Assembly: GCF_001905345.1 (NCBI RefSeq) | Contig: NZ_LFBV01000009.1 | Location: forward strand, 1 to 64,000 | Length of the DNA: 64,000 nt | Source of the DNA: Streptomyces uncialis | GTDB taxonomy: Bacteria; Actinomycetota; Actinomycetes; Streptomycetales; Streptomycetaceae | Direction of reading: 5' to 3' | Shown here: positions 16,743 through 25,867 of the stretch, one piece after another | How the letters are laid out: every line of letters begins with the position of its first letter | Position numbering within the stretch: position 1 is the stretch's first letter | Notes under the pieces: generated by a model | Database searches by the model: none | The model's input: the letters and a program-made list of their open reading frames with translations, nothing else | What the model was told of the DNA's origin: nothing | Position numbers and translations under genes: made by a program

Positions 16743-18565
16743 CGGGTCCCGTCCCCCTTCGGCCCCGCAAGGCCGTCACCGCCCGACATCAGATGCCGGT
16801 ACTCGGCGCTCTCGCGCAGCAGTTCCTGATGGGTGCCCACCGCCGTGACCCGCCCGCCGGACAGCAGCGCCACCCGGTCCGCGAGCAGCACGGTCGACGG
16901 GCGGTGCGCCACGACCAGGGCCGTGGTCCGCCCGAGGACCTCCCGCAGCGCGGCCTCGACCGCGGCCTCGGTGTGCACGTCCAGCGCGGACAGCGGATCG
17001 TCCAGGACGAGGAAGCGGGGCCCGCCGATGACCGCCCGCGCCAGCGCGAGCCGCTGGCGCTGCCCGCCGGAGAGACTGAGCCCCTGCTCGCCGACCTCGG
17101 TCGCCGGGCCGTCGGGAAGCTCCGCGACGAAGCCCGCCTGCGCGACGCCGAGGGCCCGGGTGAGCGCCGGGTCGGCGCCGGGGCCGGCGGCCGTGTCCGG
17201 TCCGGCGCCCATCCGGACGTTCTCCGCGACGGACGCCGAGAACAGCGTCGGCTCCTCGAACGCCACCGACACCAGGGCGCGCAGCTCGGCGCGGTCCATC
17301 GCCGTGATGTCCTGCCCGTCCAGCGTGATCCGGCCGCCGGTCAGCTCGTGCAGCCGGGGCACCAGCGCGGTCAGGGTCGTCTTGCCGCTGCCCGTGGCAC
17401 CGACGACCGCCATCGTCTCGCCCTGCCGCACATGCAGGTCGATCCGCTCCAGCACGGCCGTGGAACCGGGCGGCGCGTCCGGGTAGCGGAACTCCACACC
17501 CGTGAACCGCATACCGTCACCGGACCCGGGGTCCGGCACGGCCGCCGTCCCGCCGGAGTCCTCCTCCGGCTCGTCCATCGCCTCGAAGTAGCGGCGGGTG
17601 GCCGTCGCCGCCTCCTGGCTCATCGCGAGCAGATAACCCATGGACTCGATCGGCCAGCGCAGCGCCAGCGCCGTCGACAGGAACGCGACCAGGGTGCCCG
17701 CCGACAGCTGCCCGTCGGCCACCTGCACCGTGCCGACCACCAGTGCCGCGCCGAGCGCGATCTCGGGGAAGACGGTCAGGGTGCCGAGCAGGGTCGCCAG
17801 CAGCCGCGCCTTCGTCAGCTCGGTGCCCCGCAGCCGCCCACTGAGCTCCCGGAACGCGCGGGCCTGGCTGCGGTGCCGGCCGAAGCCCTTGATGACGCGC
17901 ACCCCGAGCACGCTCTCCTCGACCACCGTGGTGAGGTCACCGACCTGGTCCTGCGAGGTGCGGGCCGCCGCCGAGTACTTGCCCTCGAAGCGGTAGCAGA
18001 TCAGCACCATCGGGACCGCGGGCAGCACGAGGACCAGCCCGAGCGTCCAGTCCTGGGCCAGCAGCAGTCCGAAGCCCGCGAGGATCGTCACCCCGTTCAC
18101 CAGGAGGAACGTCAGCGGGAACGCGAAGAACATCCGGATCACCGACAGATCCGTCGTCCCCCGTGACAGCAGCTGTCCGGACGGCCAGCGGTCGTGGAAC
18201 GCCACCGGTACCCGCTGGAGGTGCCGGTACAGATCCGCCCGCATCGCCGCCTCGACCCCGGCGAGCGGCCGGGCCACCAGCCAGCGGCGGAACCCGAACA
18301 GCAGCGCCTCGGCGATGCCGAGGACGAGCAGCAGCAGGGCGCCGAGCCAGACCCCCGCCTGGTCCTGGTCCGTGATCGGTCCGTCGATCATCCACTTCAG
18401 GACGACGGGGAAGACCAGGGACATGCACGAGGCGATCACGGCGACGACGGCCGCCGTGATCCACCTCGCCCTGACCGGACGGACGTAGGGCCACAGGCGC
18501 AGCAGGGTGCGGACCGGTGAGCCGGGCGTATCCACCGGCTCGACCGGTGAGGGTGTACTGGGCAT
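16739..18565 (-). CDS. ABC exporter half-transporter, subunit A (permease-ATPase fusion)
   Basis: A 608-residue partner of the next gene. Six transmembrane helices (about 25-320) are followed by an ATPase domain with Walker A GATGSGKT, canonical signature LSGGQ, and Walker B FLVLDDPLSALD, in which Asp replaces the catalytic Glu; the switch is VAHRPST. With the partner's altered signature ISAGQ, this gives one degenerate and one complete ATP site, as in TM287/288-type heterodimers. The ATG at 18565 is preferred to an upstream in-frame codon because it starts the usual short leader MPSTPSP before the first helix. Confidence 0.9.
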   Translation of the reverse strand: MPSTPSPVEPVDTPGSPVRTLLRLWPYVRPVRARWITAAVVAVIASCMSLVFPVVLKWMIDGPITDQDQAGVWLGALLLLVLGIAEALLFGFRRWLVARPLAGVEAAMRADLYRHLQRVPVAFHDRWPSGQLLSRGTTDLSVIRMFFAFPLTFLLVNGVTILAGFGLLLAQDWTLGLVLVLPAVPMVLICYRFEGKYSAAARTSQDQVGDLTTVVEESVLGVRVIKGFGRHRSQARAFRELSGRLRGTELTKARLLATLLGTLTVFPEIALGAALVVGTVQVADGQLSAGTLVAFLSTALALRWPIESMGYLLAMSQEAATATRRYFEAMDEPEEDSGGTAAVPDPGSGDGMRFTGVEFRYPDAPPGSTAVLERIDLHVRQGETMAVVGATGSGKTTLTALVPRLHELTGGRITLDGQDITAMDRAELRALVSVAFEEPTLFSASVAENVRMGAGPDTAAGPGADPALTRALGVAQAGFVAELPDGPATEVGEQGLSLSGGQRQRLALARAVIGGPRFLVLDDPLSALDVHTEAAVEAALREVLGRTTALVVAHRPSTVLLADRVALLSGGRVTAVGTHQELLRESAEYRHLMSGGDGLAGPKGDGTR

Positions 18566-18767
18566 CGACCACGAGCCTACGGTTTTGGGCCCACTCGTCC
18601 CAGTGAGTTTCGCCCCACACCCCCTCATCCCCTGGACCTAGGACCCCGGCGCACCGAGCCCTCCGCCGCGCCCCTCCCGCACCGGAGGGGGTGCGCCCGC
18701 GAACGGCGGCCCACGGACACGGCCGCCCGCCTCCCCCGGGCGGCCCGCACCTACGTTTCCCCCGGCG

Positions 18768-19994
18768 GTGACGCTCGTTGGTCGGGGCGTGACCCCCCTC
18801 AGACGCGCCCCGCGCACGGCAATGTCCCTGGTCGCCCTGGCCCTCAGCGGGTTCCTGCTCGCCACGACGGCCGGCTGCGGACCCGACGGCCTGGTCGGCG
18901 AACCCCGCTCGCCGAAGGACGCCATCCGCGTGACTCCGGACGACTCGGCACGGGACGTCCCCCTGGACGAGCGGCTGCTGGTCCGGGTGCCCGGCGGGCG
19001 GCTGGAGTCCGTACGGGTCGTCAGGTCCGAGGACGCGGGCCGGCGTCCGGTGCCGGGGCGGATCTCCGCCGACGGGCTCAGCTGGGAGCCCGCCGCGAAA
19101 CGGCTCGCGCCCGCCGCCGCGTACACGGTCGACGCGCTGGCGCTGGACGGCCACGGCCGCCGGATCGCACGGCACACCACCTTCCGTACCCGGGTGCCCG
19201 AGGAGCGGTTCATCGCGTACTCCGCACCGGAGAACCGTGCCACGGTCGGCACCGGGACGATCGTCTCGCTGGAGTTCAGCCGTCCGGTCACCGACCGGGC
19301 CGCCGTGGAACGCGCCGTCCGGATCACCGCCGAACCCCCGGCCGAGGTCGCCCCGCACTGGTTCGGCAAGGAACGGCTGGATCTGCGGCCCGAGAAGTAC
19401 TGGCGCCCGGGGACGAAGGTCACCGTCGCGCTGCGGCTGCGGGACGTGGAGGCGGCGCCCGGGGTGTACGGGCTCCAGGACCGGACGTTCGGGTTCACCG
19501 TCGGCCGGGAGCAGATCAGCGTCGTGGACGCGGTGCGGCACACGATGACGGTCCGCCGCTCCGGGGACCTCCTCGCGACACTCCCGATCACCGCGGGCGC
19601 CCCGGAGTCGACCACGTACAACGGTCTGATGGTCGTCACGGAGATGCACGAGACGACCCGGATGAACAGCCGCACGGTCGGTTTCGGCGGTGAGTACGAC
19701 ATCCCGGACGTGCCGCACGCCATCCGGCTGACCTCCTCGGGGACGTTCCTGCACGGCAACTACTGGGCGGGCGGGGTCTTCGGCAAGACCAATGTGAGCC
19801 ATGGCTGTGTGGGGCTGCGGGATGTGAAGGGCGGCAGCCCGAGCACACCCGCGGGCTGGTTCTTCGACCGCACGCTGATCGGGGACGTGGTCGAGGTGCG
19901 GGGCAGCGACGACGGGACGGTGGCCGCGGACAACGGCCTCGGTGGCTGGAACATGGGCTGGGCCGAGTGGCGCGCGGGCTCGGCGGTCCGCTGA
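18768..19994 (+). CDS. Lipoprotein L,D-transpeptidase (YkuD domain with Ig-like domains)
   Basis: Cell-wall enzyme forming 3-3 peptidoglycan cross-links. It has a signal peptide with lipobox LATTAGC, so it is anchored on the outer face of the membrane. Two Ig-like modules (about residues 50-250) lead to the YkuD catalytic domain with FLHGNYW and SHGCVGLRD, where Cys is the nucleophile. 408 residues is normal for actinobacterial Ldt enzymes. A GTG start at 18768 is given; GTG 18789 is equally possible because neither has a strong ribosome site. Confidence 0.9.
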   Translation: MTLVGRGVTPLRRAPRTAMSLVALALSGFLLATTAGCGPDGLVGEPRSPKDAIRVTPDDSARDVPLDERLLVRVPGGRLESVRVVRSEDAGRRPVPGRISADGLSWEPAAKRLAPAAAYTVDALALDGHGRRIARHTTFRTRVPEERFIAYSAPENRATVGTGTIVSLEFSRPVTDRAAVERAVRITAEPPAEVAPHWFGKERLDLRPEKYWRPGTKVTVALRLRDVEAAPGVYGLQDRTFGFTVGREQISVVDAVRHTMTVRRSGDLLATLPITAGAPESTTYNGLMVVTEMHETTRMNSRTVGFGGEYDIPDVPHAIRLTSSGTFLHGNYWAGGVFGKTNVSHGCVGLRDVKGGSPSTPAGWFFDRTLIGDVVEVRGSDDGTVAADNGLGGWNMGWAEWRAGSAVR

Positions 19995-20186
19995 CGGGTG
20001 CGCGGCCCGGCCCGGCCCGCCGACCCACCCGCCCGACGGCCCCGGCGGCCGGTTCGCCGGCCGACCGACCCGGCGACCGGTTCGCTGTCCCGACCGCTGA
20101 GGCGGTCACTGCCCCGACCACTGCCCCGACCGGTGTGAGCAACCGCACCGGCGTCCCGGTGGTGAACGGTCGCTAACCTGCTGGGC

Positions 20187-20954
20187 ATGACTGTGCATCT
20201 AGAGGTCGCCGAAGGTGTGGGGACGATCCGGCTGGACCGGCCCCCGATGAACGCCCTGGACGTCGCCGCCCAGGACCGGATCAAGGAACTCGCCGAGGAG
20301 GCGGCCGGACGGGACGACATCCGCGCGGTCGTCCTCTACGGCGGCGAGAAGGTGTTCGCGGCGGGCGCGGACATCAAGGAGATGCAGGCCATGGACCACG
20401 CGGCGATGGTCCGCAGGTCCGGCGCCCTCCAGGAGTCGTTCACGGCCGTCGCCCGGATCCCCAAGCCCGTGGTCGCCGCGGTCACCGGCTACGCCCTGGG
20501 CGGCGGCTGCGAACTGGCGCTGTGCGCGGACTTCCGGATCGCCGGGGACAACGCCAAGCTGGGCCAGCCGGAGATCCTGCTCGGGCTGATCCCGGGCGCG
20601 GGCGGCACCCAGCGGCTGGCCCGGCTGATCGGCCCGTCGAAGGCCAAGGACCTCATCTTCACGGGCCGTCATGTCCGCGCCGACGAGGCGCTGGCCATCG
20701 GTCTGGTGGACCGGGTGGTGCCCGCCGCCGAGGTGTACACCGCGGCCCACGCGTGGGCCGCGAAGCTCGCCAAGGGCCCCGCGCTGGCGCTGCGCGCGGC
20801 GAAGGAGTCGGTGGACGCGGGCCTGGAGACCGACATCGGTACGGGGCTCGCGATCGAGCGGACCTGGTTCGCCGGTCTGTTCGCCACCGAGGACCGCGAG
20901 CGCGGGATGCGCAGCTTCGTCGAGGAGGGACCGGGCAAGGCCGAGTTCCTCTGA
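20187..20954 (+). CDS. Enoyl-CoA hydratase/isomerase family protein
   Basis: A 255-residue crotonase-fold enzyme, probably hydrating 2-enoyl-CoA in beta-oxidation. The oxyanion-hole segment is FAAGADIKEM. GYALGGGCELAL and the PEILLGLIPGAGGTQRL block, with the second catalytic Glu, are both intact. The length is standard. Its substrate range cannot be told from sequence. Confidence 0.92.
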   Translation: MTVHLEVAEGVGTIRLDRPPMNALDVAAQDRIKELAEEAAGRDDIRAVVLYGGEKVFAAGADIKEMQAMDHAAMVRRSGALQESFTAVARIPKPVVAAVTGYALGGGCELALCADFRIAGDNAKLGQPEILLGLIPGAGGTQRLARLIGPSKAKDLIFTGRHVRADEALAIGLVDRVVPAAEVYTAAHAWAAKLAKGPALALRAAKESVDAGLETDIGTGLAIERTWFAGLFATEDRERGMRSFVEEGPGKAEFL

Positions 20955-21387
20955 CGCGCGCGACGCCATCGGTCCGGCGCGGTTCGGCCTGACGCCATTG
21001 ATCCGGCGCCGTTGACCCGATGCCGTCGACCCGATGCCGTCGATCCGATGTCCGGACGGTCGGTCGGCGCCCGGTCGGTCCCGCGCCGTCCGGGCGTCGA
21101 CCCGGACGCCGAAACCCCCTCGTACGGGCGACTCCGGGATACGGGGTGCCGTGGCCGTACCCCGATGGTGCGGTTTGTCGCAGCCTTAAGACAGCCTTAA
21201 GTGCATCACGTATGCGGCTCATGGTGATCGCGTGGCTACGGGGGGTCGTTGCAGGTCATCGGGTGTACGTGGACATGATCAATGTCCTCGGCATATGCCC
21301 AACAGACCCGGCGACAGGGCCTGTTACGCCCACCCGATTCCCCCGGAACGGCCACGGCGGTGCCCCCGGACGGCCATGATGGGGGGT
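20955..21387. other. Intergenic region with two short direct-repeat sets
   Basis: No gene. The first part has degenerate tandem repeats of a 13-15-bp unit around CCCGATGCCGTCGA (about 20968-21052). Near the next gene, CAGCCTTAAG occurs twice (21181-21190 and 21192-21201) with an 11-bp period, the spacing typical of OmpR-type response-regulator sites. The regulator is unknown. Confidence 0.5.
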
Positions 21388-21891
21388 ATGGCGGGGCTGG
21401 AGGGCATCGAACAGCCGGGACTGCCCGGGGGGACGACCGCGGCACGCTGGTCACCGGCGGTCGCGGACGAACAGGCTTTGCGCGCCGTGGAGTTGTTCGG
21501 TGATCCCACGGAGGCCGAGGTGCGGCTGCCGTCCCGTCCCGAGTCGGCCGCGTCGGCGCGGCGGCTCGCCCAGGTGGTGGTGCTGCGGCAGTGGGCGCTG
21601 TCCCCGAAGCTCACGGAGGACACCGTGCTGCTCGTCTCCGAACTCGTCGGCAACGCGGTCCGTCATACCGGCGCCCGGGTCTTCGGGTTACGGATGCTGC
21701 GGCGGCGCGGCTGGATCAGGGTCGAGGTGCGGGACCCTTCCCGCGGACTCCCCTGTCTGATGCCCGTGCACGAACTCGATGTGTCGGGGCGCGGGCTCTT
21801 CCTCGTGGACAAACTGTCCGACCGCTGGGGCGTGGACCTGCTGCCGCGCGGCAAGACGACCTGGTTCGAGATGCGCGTCTGCGACCGCTGA
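21388..21891 (+). CDS. RsbW-like ATP-binding protein (HATPase, putative anti-sigma factor/kinase)
   Basis: A 167-residue cytosolic GHKL ATPase of the large Streptomyces RsbW-like group. It has N-box LLVSELVGNAVRHTG, G1-type VEVRDPSRGLP, and the G2 motif SGRGLFLVDKLSDRWGV. Such proteins bind sigma or anti-anti-sigma factors and phosphorylate the latter. No sigma factor is adjacent. The ATG at 21388 follows a GGGGGG stretch; in-frame ATGs at 21376 and 21379 are alternatives. The RsbU-type phosphatase at 28823 is a possible but unproven functional partner. Confidence 0.85.
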   Translation: MAGLEGIEQPGLPGGTTAARWSPAVADEQALRAVELFGDPTEAEVRLPSRPESAASARRLAQVVVLRQWALSPKLTEDTVLLVSELVGNAVRHTGARVFGLRMLRRRGWIRVEVRDPSRGLPCLMPVHELDVSGRGLFLVDKLSDRWGVDLLPRGKTTWFEMRVCDR

Positions 21892-21921
21892 CCTGCCGAA
21901 GTCCCACCCGTCGCCCCGCCC

Positions 21922-21939
21922 CCCGGATACGTATCCGGG
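21922..21939. promoter_or_regulatory. Perfect 18-bp palindrome
   Basis: CCCGGATACGTATCCGGG is a perfect palindrome just after the RsbW-like gene and before its terminator. It may be a protein-binding site or the base of the terminator structure; no regulator is identifiable. Confidence 0.4.
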
Positions 21940-21947
21940 TACACAGA

Positions 21948-21984
21948 AGCCCCCGATCCGCCGTTGTACGGTCTCGCGGGGGCT
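21948..21984 (+). terminator. Hairpin terminator after the RsbW-like gene
   Basis: AGCCCCC (21948-21954) pairs with GGGGGCT (21978-21984) around a 23-nt loop that can fold further, about 60 bp past the stop codon. The remaining ~345 bp to 22329 hold no gene. Confidence 0.55.
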
Positions 21985-22329
21985 GCTGTGGAGCACCGGG
22001 AACACTTTTGGGGGTGTGGTCCCCGGCTGCTTGGGGCGACCTTGGCCCGGGTCAAGGGGGGTCGTGGTTCCGACTATGGCAGACCGTGGCCGATGATCCA
22101 AAGGCAAGAATCGGTGCGAAAGTGTGCAAAATGGGGCAATCGGTGGGTGAATCATTGGTGAGATGGGCCACTTACCTGGTAAACACCGGATGAACTCCCT
22201 GTGTGCAGGTCAATCGACAGGATGTCGGCATGCTTCACGAGGGGTGTGAAAGCGGGGCCAATGGGTGACAATCCCAGCGAACCGGGTTGATCAGGACGCA
22301 TTCAGCTCCGCCGCCCCTTAAATGGTCCC

Positions 22330-23109
22330 GTGACCCCCGACCGCCGCACGGCCCTGCGCGCGGGTGCCGCCCTGTTCGCGGCGGGCACCGCGGTCACCGG
22401 CTGCGCACCGGCTCCCCCCGCGCACACCCCCCGCCCCCCGGCCGCCGGAACCGGTGCCGCGCCCTCGCCCCCGGCGCGGCCCGCCCCCGGCCCGCGCCGC
22501 TTCCCCGGCCACCCCGCCGAGATCACCCAGGGCTCCGGCGCACGCCCCGAGATCGCCCTCACCTTCCACGGCGGCGGCGACCCCGCCACCGCCCGCGCCC
22601 TGCTCACCGAGGCCGAACGCGCGGACGCCCGGCTCACCGTGCTCGCCGTCGGCAGCTGGCTCGACGCCCACCCCGCGATCGCCCGCCGGGTCCTCGACGG
22701 CGGCCACGACCTCGGCAACCACACCCAGCGCCATCTCGACGTCAACGCCCTGCCGGAGGACGGGGTCCGCGCCGAGATCGCGGGCTGCGCCGACCGGCTG
22801 CGCCGCCTCACCGGCTCGGCCGGCACCTGGTTCCGCCCCTCCCGGGCCCAGGGCGCGTCCCCGCTGGTGGCCCGGGTCGCCCGCTCACTGGGCTACCCGC
22901 ACGTCCTGTCCTACGGCGTCGACTCCCTCGACCACACCTCACCCGGCGCCCCCGCCGTCGTCCGGACCGTCCTGGACGGGGCGCGGCCCGGGGCGGTGGT
23001 GAGCCTGCACTTCGGGTACCCGGACACCGTCGCCGCGCTGCCCGCCCTCCTCGACGAACTGCACCGGCGCGGGCTGCGCGCGGTGACGACCACGGAGCTG
23101 CTGACCTGA
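22330..23109 (+). CDS. Polysaccharide-deacetylase-like lipoprotein with variant active site
   Basis: A 259-residue exported NodB-fold protein with an N-terminal Arg-containing signal peptide and lipobox-like AGTAVTGC, then a Pro/Ala-rich linker. The NodB motif 1 position reads LTFHGGGDP, not TFDDGP, so the usual catalytic Asp pair is altered. Motif 2 GHDLGNHTQRHLD keeps the two metal His. Motif 3 FRPSR and the final LHFGYPDT are recognisable. GTG start. Its stop overlaps the ATG of the next gene by one base, so the two are co-translated. Confidence 0.8.
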   Translation: MTPDRRTALRAGAALFAAGTAVTGCAPAPPAHTPRPPAAGTGAAPSPPARPAPGPRRFPGHPAEITQGSGARPEIALTFHGGGDPATARALLTEAERADARLTVLAVGSWLDAHPAIARRVLDGGHDLGNHTQRHLDVNALPEDGVRAEIAGCADRLRRLTGSAGTWFRPSRAQGASPLVARVARSLGYPHVLSYGVDSLDHTSPGAPAVVRTVLDGARPGAVVSLHFGYPDTVAALPALLDELHRRGLRAVTTTELLT

Positions 23110-24305
23110 TGTCCGTATCCCTGCACCTGACCCGGCGCGCCGCCGCGGCGCTGCTCGCCCCGGCCGTCCTCGTGGCCCTCGCCGGCTGCGGCGACGACGG
23201 CGGTGACCGGGGCGCCGCGCCGCCCGGCACCGAGCGCGCCGCCCAGCCCCCGGCCCCCGCCGCGGGCGCGGTCGATGTCCTGCCGGGCATGCCGCCCGTC
23301 CTCGACCCGAAGGACCTCTACTCCGCCGACCGGCCCGGCGCGCTCTCCCCGGTGGTCAAGGACTTCCCGTCCCGGGTGTACGTCCCCAACACCGGCTCCC
23401 GCACGGTCAGCGTCATCGACCCGGAGACGTACAAGGTCGTCGAGACGATCGACGTGGGCGACCAGCCGCAGCACGTCGTGCCGTCCTGGGACCTGAAGAC
23501 CCTGTGGGTCAACAACAACCGCGGCCACACCCTCACCCCGATCGACCCGGGAACCGGCAAGGCGGGCAAGGCCGTCCCCGTCCACGACCCGTACAACCTC
23601 TACTTCACCCCCGACGGCAAGCACGCCGTCGTCATGGCGTCCCTCGACCGGCAGCTCGTCTTCCGTGATCCGCACACCATGAAGATCAAGAAGACCGAAC
23701 CGGTGAGCTGCTACGGCGTCAACCACGCGGACTTCTCCATCGACGGCCGCTACTTCATCGTCTCCTGCGAGTTCTCCGGCGAACTCCTCAAGGTCGACAC
23801 CCTGAAGATGAAGGTGGTCGCCCAGCGCAAACTGCCCCTCAAGGGCGCCATGCCGCAGGACGTGAAGATCTCCCCCGACGGCTCCACCTTCTACATCGCC
23901 GACATGATGGCCCACGGCATGTGGGTCCTGGACGGCGACAGCTTCGCGGAACCGAAGCTGCTGCCCACCGGCAAGGGCTGCCACGGGCTGTACGTCAGCC
24001 GCGACTCGAAGGAGATGTACGTCTCCAACCGGGGCGAGGGCACCGTCTCCGTCTTCGACTTCGGAAGGAAGAAGGTCGCCAAGAAGTGGCGCCTGCCCGA
24101 CGGCGGCAGCCCCGACATGGGCGGTGTCTCCGCCGACGGCAAGGTGCTGTGGCTCTCCGGCCGCTACGACTCCGAGGTCTACGCCATCGACACCCGTACC
24201 GGCGCCCAACTGGCCCGGATCAAGGTCGGTTCCGGCCCGCACGGCCTCGCCGTCTACCCCCAGCCGGGCCGCTACTCCCTGGGCCACACCGGGGTCTTCC
24301 GCTGA
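23109..24305 (+). CDS. YVTN/YncE-type beta-propeller lipoprotein
   Basis: A 398-residue exported protein with a signal peptide ending in lipobox VALAGC, then a linker and a seven-bladed beta-propeller. Blades show repeated YVPNTGSRTVSVIDPETY- and MYVSNRGEGTVSVFD-like strands. Such propellers often carry surface binding or accessory roles rather than catalysis. The one-base overlap with the deacetylase-like lipoprotein upstream suggests they act together at the cell envelope, perhaps on a secreted glycan. A His-rich metal site is not obvious. Confidence 0.85.
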   Translation: MSVSLHLTRRAAAALLAPAVLVALAGCGDDGGDRGAAPPGTERAAQPPAPAAGAVDVLPGMPPVLDPKDLYSADRPGALSPVVKDFPSRVYVPNTGSRTVSVIDPETYKVVETIDVGDQPQHVVPSWDLKTLWVNNNRGHTLTPIDPGTGKAGKAVPVHDPYNLYFTPDGKHAVVMASLDRQLVFRDPHTMKIKKTEPVSCYGVNHADFSIDGRYFIVSCEFSGELLKVDTLKMKVVAQRKLPLKGAMPQDVKISPDGSTFYIADMMAHGMWVLDGDSFAEPKLLPTGKGCHGLYVSRDSKEMYVSNRGEGTVSVFDFGRKKVAKKWRLPDGGSPDMGGVSADGKVLWLSGRYDSEVYAIDTRTGAQLARIKVGSGPHGLAVYPQPGRYSLGHTGVFR

Positions 24306-24422
24306 CCCGCACCCCGCCGCGCGCCCGGCCGGGGCGTGCGGACGGGGCCGGGGGCGCGGCCGTCCGCCACGGGCCGTTAATCTGACCTTCGTCAAGCAAG
24401 GCGACAAGAAGGGGTGGACCCA

Positions 24423-24635
24423 GTGGCGGACATCGAGGAAGCGCGTAAGGCGTTCGAGCGGTTCGACGCGGACGGCGACGGCTTCATCACGGCGGCCGAG
24501 TACAAGACCGCGATGGCCCAGCTGGGCGACTGGAACGTCACGGAGTCCGTGGCGGAGGCCGTCATCGCCGCGCAGGACACCAACAGGGACAAGCTGCTCT
24601 CGTTCGACGAGTTCTGGGGCAACCTCAACAAGTAG
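24423..24635 (+). CDS. Small EF-hand calcium-binding protein
   Basis: A 70-residue cytosolic calcium sensor with two EF-hands. The first loop, DADGDGFITAAE, has all ligands. The second, DTNRDKLLSFDE, has a Lys in place of the usual Gly at position 6, so it may bind more weakly. It resembles the S. coelicolor Cab proteins. GTG 24423 (VADIEEARK) fits the AAGGGG ribosome site at the right distance; GTG 24414 is too close to it. Confidence 0.85.
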   Translation: MADIEEARKAFERFDADGDGFITAAEYKTAMAQLGDWNVTESVAEAVIAAQDTNRDKLLSFDEFWGNLNK

Positions 24636-24662
24636 GCACCCCCGGCTCGCACCCGGCCCCAG

Positions 24663-24700
24663 GGCCCGGCGCCCGACCCCTACCGGTCGGACGCCGGGCC
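24663..24700. terminator. Hairpin terminator after the EF-hand gene
   Basis: Inverted repeat GGCCCGGCGCCCGACC / GGTCGGACGCCGGGCC with one mismatch and a 6-nt loop, followed by TTGTCG. It starts 28 bp past the stop codon. Confidence 0.8.
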
Positions 24701-24870
24701 TTGTCGTATCGGCGGGCGGCGTCGTATGGATGGGCAGTGCCATCGGCGGCCGGGTGCCAGGAATGGCGGGATCTCGCCCCGGGCCGTGGAATAGCGGACG
24801 GTGAAACGGAGGTTGCCTCCGTAACGACCGGGCGCGACGGCGGTCGGTCACCGATCCGGAAGGGCTCCAT

Positions 24871-25539
24871 ATGAAGATCGGCATCATCGGCGCGGGACAG
24901 ATCGGCGGCAACCTCACCCGGCGGCTGACGGCCGTCGGCCACACCGTCTCCGTGGCCAACTCCCGCGGCCCGCACACCCTGAAGGATCTCGCCGAGGAGA
25001 CCGGGGCCACCCCGGCGACCGTCGCGGACGTGGTGCGCGACGCACAGGTCGTCGTCGTCACGATCCCGCTGAAGGCGGTACCGGACCTGCCCGCCGGCCT
25101 GTTCGCCGGAGCGGCCGACGGCTTCGCCGTCATCGACACGAACAACTACTACCCGCAGCGCGACGGGTTCATCGAGGAGATCGAGAACGGGCTCCCCGAG
25201 AGCCGCTGGGTGGAACGCCATGTCGGCCACCCCGTCGTCAAGGCGTTCAACGGCACCTACGCCGAGGACATCGTCGCCCGGCCCCGCCCCGCGGGCGCCC
25301 CCGACCGGCTCGCCGTCCCCGTGGCCGGTGACGACGAGGCCGCCAAGCGGACCGTCCGGGAACTCATCGACGCGATCGGCTTCGACACGGTCGACGCGGG
25401 CGGGCTCGACGAGTCCTGGCGCCAGCAGCCGGACACCCCGGTCTACGGGCTGCGCGAGGGCGCCGACGCCGTGACCCGGGCCCTGGCCGAGGCGTCCCCG
25501 GAACGTCCGGCGGCCTTCCGCGCCCACCGCGAACCGTAG
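24871..25539 (+). CDS. F420:NADPH oxidoreductase-like NAD(P)-binding protein
   Basis: A 222-residue Rossmann protein of the NADP oxidoreductase / coenzyme F420-dependent family. The glycine motif GIIGAGQIGGNL is at residue 4, followed by VANSRGP for the NADP phosphate, VVVTIPLKAV and a conserved AFNGTYAEDI. The family transfers hydride between F420 or flavin-type cofactors and NADP; the exact acceptor is uncertain. It has an independent position with an AAGGG-type ribosome site. Confidence 0.8.
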   Translation: MKIGIIGAGQIGGNLTRRLTAVGHTVSVANSRGPHTLKDLAEETGATPATVADVVRDAQVVVVTIPLKAVPDLPAGLFAGAADGFAVIDTNNYYPQRDGFIEEIENGLPESRWVERHVGHPVVKAFNGTYAEDIVARPRPAGAPDRLAVPVAGDDEAAKRTVRELIDAIGFDTVDAGGLDESWRQQPDTPVYGLREGADAVTRALAEASPERPAAFRAHREP

Positions 25540-25867
25540 GGGCGCGCTCGCCGTCCGGGTGGCGTGGCGGCGGGCGGGGCGTGTGGCGGGGTCCGGGCCG
25601 CTGAGCCGGACCGCCGCGACGCGGGCCCCGGGGTCCGGCTCAAGTGGTTTCCGGGCTCCGGTCAGGTCGGCTTCCAGGTTCCGCCGGATCGGCTTCCGGG
25701 GCCATGGCCGGATCCGGCCGTGGCCCCGGCGGTACGGCCGGACCCGTCCACCGGCGGGAACCGTACGTCAACTCCCTCTCGTCATACGCGAGTCGGGCAC
25801 CCGTGCAAACGGACTCCGGCGTACCGGCGGGCGTTCCCGCACCGGGACGGTGATGGAGGTTCCACGT
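25540..25867. other. Gene-free 328-bp interval
   Basis: No gene or clear hairpin. The GC-rich frames have no recognisable motif. It probably contains the promoter of the following gene. Confidence 0.4.

Noticed and set aside
22200..22329. Possible riboswitch before the deacetylase-like gene
   Set aside because: A few purine-rich segments recall known riboswitch cores, but no consensus structure could be assembled by eye.
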